Shown here: positions 61,069-64,000 of the stretch, piece by piece | How positions within the stretch are numbered: the stretch's first letter is position 1 | Layout: each line of letters opens with the position of its first letter | NCBI GenBank assembly: GCA_025757685.1 | Contig: CP107220.1 | Location: forward strand, 149,501 to 213,500 | Direction of reading: 5' to 3' | From: Oscillospiraceae bacterium | GTDB taxonomy: Bacteria > Bacillota > Clostridia > Oscillospirales > Acutalibacteraceae | Length of the DNA: 64,000 nt | Position numbers and translations under genes: made by a program | Notes under the pieces: model-generated | Told to the model about the DNA's origin: nothing | Seen by the model: only the letters and a program-made list of their open reading frames with translations | The model's database searches: none

Positions 61069-61812
61069 TTAGCCCTCGTATTCGTCCTCGTTTTCCCAGT
61101 TGTGCCAAATGTTCTGCACATCGTCGTTGTCCTCGAACATCTCGATCATCCGGGCCATCTTCATCATATCGTCCTGGCTTTCCAGGCGGGTGTAGGTGGT
61201 GGGGATATACGCCGGCTCAGAGGAAAGGATCTTGTAGCCCTTGCCCTCCAGCTCGTCCCGCACGGCACCCACATCGTTGGGCTCGGTGCGAATTTCAAAA
61301 ATATCCGTATCATCGGTCAAGAAGTCGGCAGCGCCTGCCTCCAGTGCGTCCTCCATCAGCTGATCCTCGTCCACATCCTCGCGCTCAATGACGATGACTC
61401 CCTGGCGGTTGAACATAAAGGTCACGGAACCCTGGGTGCCCATATTGCCGCCGGCCTTATCAAAGTAATGGCGAACCTCACCGGCGGTGCGGTTGCGGTT
61501 GTCGGTCAGGGCCTCTACCACCACGGCCACGCCGCTGGGACCGTAGCCCTCATAAATGATCTCCTCATAGTTGGCGGTGTCCGTCTCGCCGGCCGCCTTC
61601 TTGAGCATACGATCAATATTGTCGCCGGGCACATTATTCTGCTTGGCCTTGGCGATAATGTCCTTTAACTTGGTGTTTACACTGGGGTCCGGGCCGCCCT
61701 GCTTTACGGCAACGGCCAGTTCGCGCCCGATCTTGGTAAAGACCTTGGCTCTGGCGGCGTCGTTGGCGCCCTTTTTGCGCTTAATGGTGCTCCATTTGGA
61801 ATGTCCGCTCAT
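61069..61812 (-). CDS. yebC: YebC/PmpR-family protein
   Basis: A 247-residue cytoplasmic protein with the family start [19 protein letters not shown] and the acidic C-terminal region expected for the length. YebC proteins are translation or transcription factors; in some bacteria they relieve ribosome stalling at proline-rich stretches. AAGGAG is 8 nt before the ATG. Monocistronic with its own terminator. Confidence 0.95.
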   Translation of the reverse strand: MSGHSKWSTIKRKKGANDAARAKVFTKIGRELAVAVKQGGPDPSVNTKLKDIIAKAKQNNVPGDNIDRMLKKAAGETDTANYEEIIYEGYGPSGVAVVVEALTDNRNRTAGEVRHYFDKAGGNMGTQGSVTFMFNRQGVIVIEREDVDEDQLMEDALEAGAADFLTDDTDIFEIRTEPNDVGAVRDELEGKGYKILSSEPAYIPTTYTRLESQDDMMKMARMIEMFEDNDDVQNIWHNWENEDEYEG

Positions 61813-61940
61813 CCAATCACTCCTTCAGTCTTAGTCTAAAATACCCGTCAATTTTACCACAAAGCCCCGCCAATATCAAGTGCAAAATCCGTATTCAGCC
61901 GTCGAGCGGGTCACTTCCCGGTGGAAATCGCAACTTTCTG

Positions 61941-61969
61941 TTGTATATGCTGCTAAAATATGGTATGAT
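61941..61969 (+). promoter_or_regulatory. Promoter of glyA
   Basis: TTGTAT (61941-61946), 17 bp, TATGAT (61964-61969). Confidence 0.65.
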
Positions 61970-62015
61970 AATGCGTATAAGTTCTAAGCAAAAACAAAGA
62001 ACGGAGGACGATTTT

Positions 62016-63269
62016 ATGTATTCGGATTACTATGATTCCATTGCCCAGGTGGCAGGTGCGGACCCGGAAGTTGCTGCGGCAATGAATCAGGAGCTGCAAC
62101 GCCAGCGGGATAATATTGAGCTGATCGCATCGGAGAACCTGGTGTCTCCCGCTGTGATGGCGGCCATGGGCTCTGTGCTCACCAACAAATATGCCGAAGG
62201 TCTGCCCGGCAAGCGCTACTACGGCGGCTGCCAGTATGTGGATGTGGTGGAGAAGATTGCCATTGAGCGCGCCTGCAAACTGTTTGGTGCCAAGTATGCC
62301 AATGTGCAGCCCCACTCCGGTGCCCAGGCCAACACGGCTGTCTATTTTGCTTTGCTGAAGCCGGGTGACACGGTGATGGGTATGGCGCTGGACAACGGCG
62401 GCCACCTGACCCACGGCTCTCCCGTGAACATCAGCGGCAAGTACTTTAACTTTGTGCCCTACGGCGTCAATGACGAGGGCTTTATTGACTATGCGGCATT
62501 TGCCAAGCAGGTGAATAAAGTGAAGCCCAAGTTGATTGTGGCCGGTGCCTCCGCCTATCCTCGGGAGATTGACTTCCAGACTATGGCGGATATTGCCCAT
62601 GCCAACGGCGCTATGTTCATGGTGGATATGGCTCACATTGCCGGCTTGGTGGCAGCGGGTCTGCACCAAAGCCCGGTGCCTTGCGCCGATGTGGTGACCA
62701 CCACTACCCATAAGACCCTGCGCGGTCCTCGGGGCGGCCTGATCCTGTGCAACAATCCCTATTTGATCAAAAAGCTGAATTCCGCCGTGTTCCCCGGTAC
62801 CCAGGGCGGCCCGCTGATGCACATTATTGCCGCCAAGGCCGTGTGCTTTGGTGAGGCGCTGAAGCCGGAATTCAAAGCCTACCAGCAGCGGGTGATCGAC
62901 AACGCCAAAGCACTGGCGAAGGGACTTACCGACCGTGGGCTGAACCTGGTGTCCGGCGGTACGGACAACCACCTGTGTCTGCTGAGCCTGATTGGCACCG
63001 ATGTGACCGGCAAGGAGCTGGAGCACCGGCTGGACGAGGTGCATATCACCCTGAACAAGAACACCGTGCCCAACGAGCCCCTGTCTCCCTTTATCACCTC
63101 CGGTGTGCGGATCGGTACCCCGGCAGCCACCACTCGTGGACTGAATACGGAGGATATGGACAAGATCGCCGAGTATATTTACCTGGCCATCACGGACTTT
63201 GACAATCAAAAAGAGAACATTGCGGCGGGCGTGGCAGAAATCTGCAAAAAATACCCGCTCTATGCGTAA
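62016..63269 (+). CDS. glyA: Serine hydroxymethyltransferase
   Basis: A 417-residue PLP enzyme that converts serine and tetrahydrofolate to glycine and methylene-THF. Visible: [14 protein letters not shown] near 27-40, [41 protein letters not shown] and the PLP lysine in [14 protein letters not shown] (about residue 230). GGAGG 8 nt before the ATG at 62016. It is followed 6 bases later by a glycerophosphotransferase gene that may be co-transcribed. Confidence 0.97.
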   Translation: MYSDYYDSIAQVAGADPEVAAAMNQELQRQRDNIELIASENLVSPAVMAAMGSVLTNKYAEGLPGKRYYGGCQYVDVVEKIAIERACKLFGAKYANVQPHSGAQANTAVYFALLKPGDTVMGMALDNGGHLTHGSPVNISGKYFNFVPYGVNDEGFIDYAAFAKQVNKVKPKLIVAGASAYPREIDFQTMADIAHANGAMFMVDMAHIAGLVAAGLHQSPVPCADVVTTTTHKTLRGPRGGLILCNNPYLIKKLNSAVFPGTQGGPLMHIIAAKAVCFGEALKPEFKAYQQRVIDNAKALAKGLTDRGLNLVSGGTDNHLCLLSLIGTDVTGKELEHRLDEVHITLNKNTVPNEPLSPFITSGVRIGTPAATTRGLNTEDMDKIAEYIYLAITDFDNQKENIAAGVAEICKKYPLYA

Positions 63270-63275
63270 AATTTT

Positions 63276-64000
63276 ATGAAAATTCTGTTTGTTTATCTGT
63301 TTCAGGCGCTGCTGCAGCTGATTTATCTGCCCTTAAAGGCGTTTTGTAAGGTGCAGGATCAGGTGGTCTATCTCTCTCGCCAAAGCAACGAGAAGAGTCT
63401 GGATATGCAGCTGCTGGAACAGGCCATAGAGGAGAAAGCCCCCGGCACCCGCCAGGTGTTTCGGCTGCAAATGATGGAGGACGGCTTTGCCGGCAAGCTT
63501 CGCTATTTCGGCCATTTGGTGGGGGATATGAAAGCCCTGGCTTCCTCCAAAGTGGTGATCGTAGACACTTACTCCATCGCCGTGTCCTGCCTGCGGCATA
63601 AAGCCGGCGTGCAGGTGGTGCAGATGTGGCACGCACTGGGGGCTGTTAAGAAATTCGGCTTGCAATCCCTGGGCACCAAGGAGGGGCGGGACGCCCGCTT
63701 GAGCCACGCCATGCACATGCACCGAGGTTACGACTATGTGTTGTGCCCCTCGGCAGCCACCGCTCGGTTTTATATGGAAGCCTTTGGCTGCCCGGCGGAG
63801 AAGATCAAAATTTGTTCCCTGCCTCGGGTGGACGATATTGTGACTCCCAAAGAGGGACTGGCTCAGCGCTTTTATGCAGAGAACCCGGGTCTCAGTGACC
63901 GGCGGCTGGTGCTGTATCTGCCCACTTTCCGAGATCGTGAGGCCTATGTGGCCCAGGAGCTGAAATTGGCCTTTGCGGAGCAGGAGACCTACCGGTTGGT
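63276..64000 (+). CDS. CDP-glycerol glycerophosphotransferase family protein (TagB/TarF-like), 3' truncated
   Basis: The frame is open from the ATG to the window end, 241 codons. It shows one N-terminal hydrophobic stretch, then KVVIVDTYSIAVSC, the hallmark VVQMWHALGAVKKFG near 110-125, YDYVLCPSAATARFYMEAFG and VLYLPTFRDRE. TagB/TarF enzymes add glycerol phosphate to lipid-linked wall polymers. The ribosome site is weak and the start is 6 bases after glyA. The other half of the catalytic domain lies outside the window. Confidence 0.85.
   Translation, partial: MKILFVYLFQALLQLIYLPLKAFCKVQDQVVYLSRQSNEKSLDMQLLEQAIEEKAPGTRQVFRLQMMEDGFAGKLRYFGHLVGDMKALASSKVVIVDTYSIAVSCLRHKAGVQVVQMWHALGAVKKFGLQSLGTKEGRDARLSHAMHMHRGYDYVLCPSAATARFYMEAFGCPAEKIKICSLPRVDDIVTPKEGLAQRFYAENPGLSDRRLVLYLPTFRDREAYVAQELKLAFAEQETYRL

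Overview
The window looks like chromosome from a Gram-positive anaerobe of the class Clostridia, probably a gut Oscillospiraceae/Ruminococcus-like species. Evidence: GC-rich codon use, AGGAGG-type ribosome binding sites, TTGACA/TATAAT promoters with 17-bp spacers, a Bacillus-type GlpP antiterminator, a YtrA-type GntR/ABC operon, YhgE/Pip, a teichoic-acid type glycerophosphotransferase, and dockerin/cohesin-like secreted proteins. This assignment is an inference; no rRNA or tRNA gene is present to confirm it.

Layout. 1-7.3 kb: carbohydrate block with a 5'-truncated GH95 fucosidase-like gene, a GPH/MelB-type sugar symporter, an NSS-family amino-acid symporter and a GH31 alpha-glucosidase. 7.4-11.3 kb: glycerol-3-phosphate module: glpP, then a promoter and leader with an intrinsic terminator, then a GlpA-like dehydrogenase, a second flavoprotein and a DUF1667 iron-sulfur protein with overlapping ends. 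11.4-15.7 kb: alpha/beta hydrolase, TetR regulator and a YhgE/Pip membrane protein. 15.8-19.4 kb: phosphate block (nptA, phoB-like, phoR-like) behind an 11-bp-periodic Pho-box-like repeat. 19.5-23.2 kb: GntR (YtrA type)-ABC ATPase-permease operon with a palindromic operator. 23.2-34.1 kb: EamA exporter, a 31-residue membrane peptide, phosphoglucomutase, YifB ATPase, LUD protein, DUF5692 membrane protein with a divergent FadR-type regulator, and an operon of Nudix hydrolase, nucleotidyltransferase and membrane-anchored GH27 alpha-galactosidase.

34.3-56.5 kb is the unusual part: about 22 kb of secreted proteins. A 2390-residue protein (minus strand, tandem repeats of about 500 residues) and a 1983-residue protein (plus strand) diverge from an 890-bp regulatory gap. 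The plus-strand gene is followed in probable operon by a cohesin-like plus dockerin protein, a 1031-residue repeat protein and a 34-residue peptide ending at a strong terminator. Two further secreted proteins that share modules with it follow under their own promoters. The two dockerin proteins carry nearly the same C-terminal module. No sortase motif or SLH domain was seen. The best reading is a surface or extracellular assembly system built from cohesin/dockerin-like contacts; its function is unknown.

56.7-64 kb: a small membrane protein with a metallophosphoesterase, a D-Ala-D-Ala carboxypeptidase-like serine hydrolase, an SGNH hydrolase with an FN3 domain, YebC, serine hydroxymethyltransferase and the start of a CDP-glycerol glycerophosphotransferase cut by the window end. 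Two related palindromic intergenic repeats lie in this part. No CRISPR array, insertion sequence, prophage or RNA gene was recognised.
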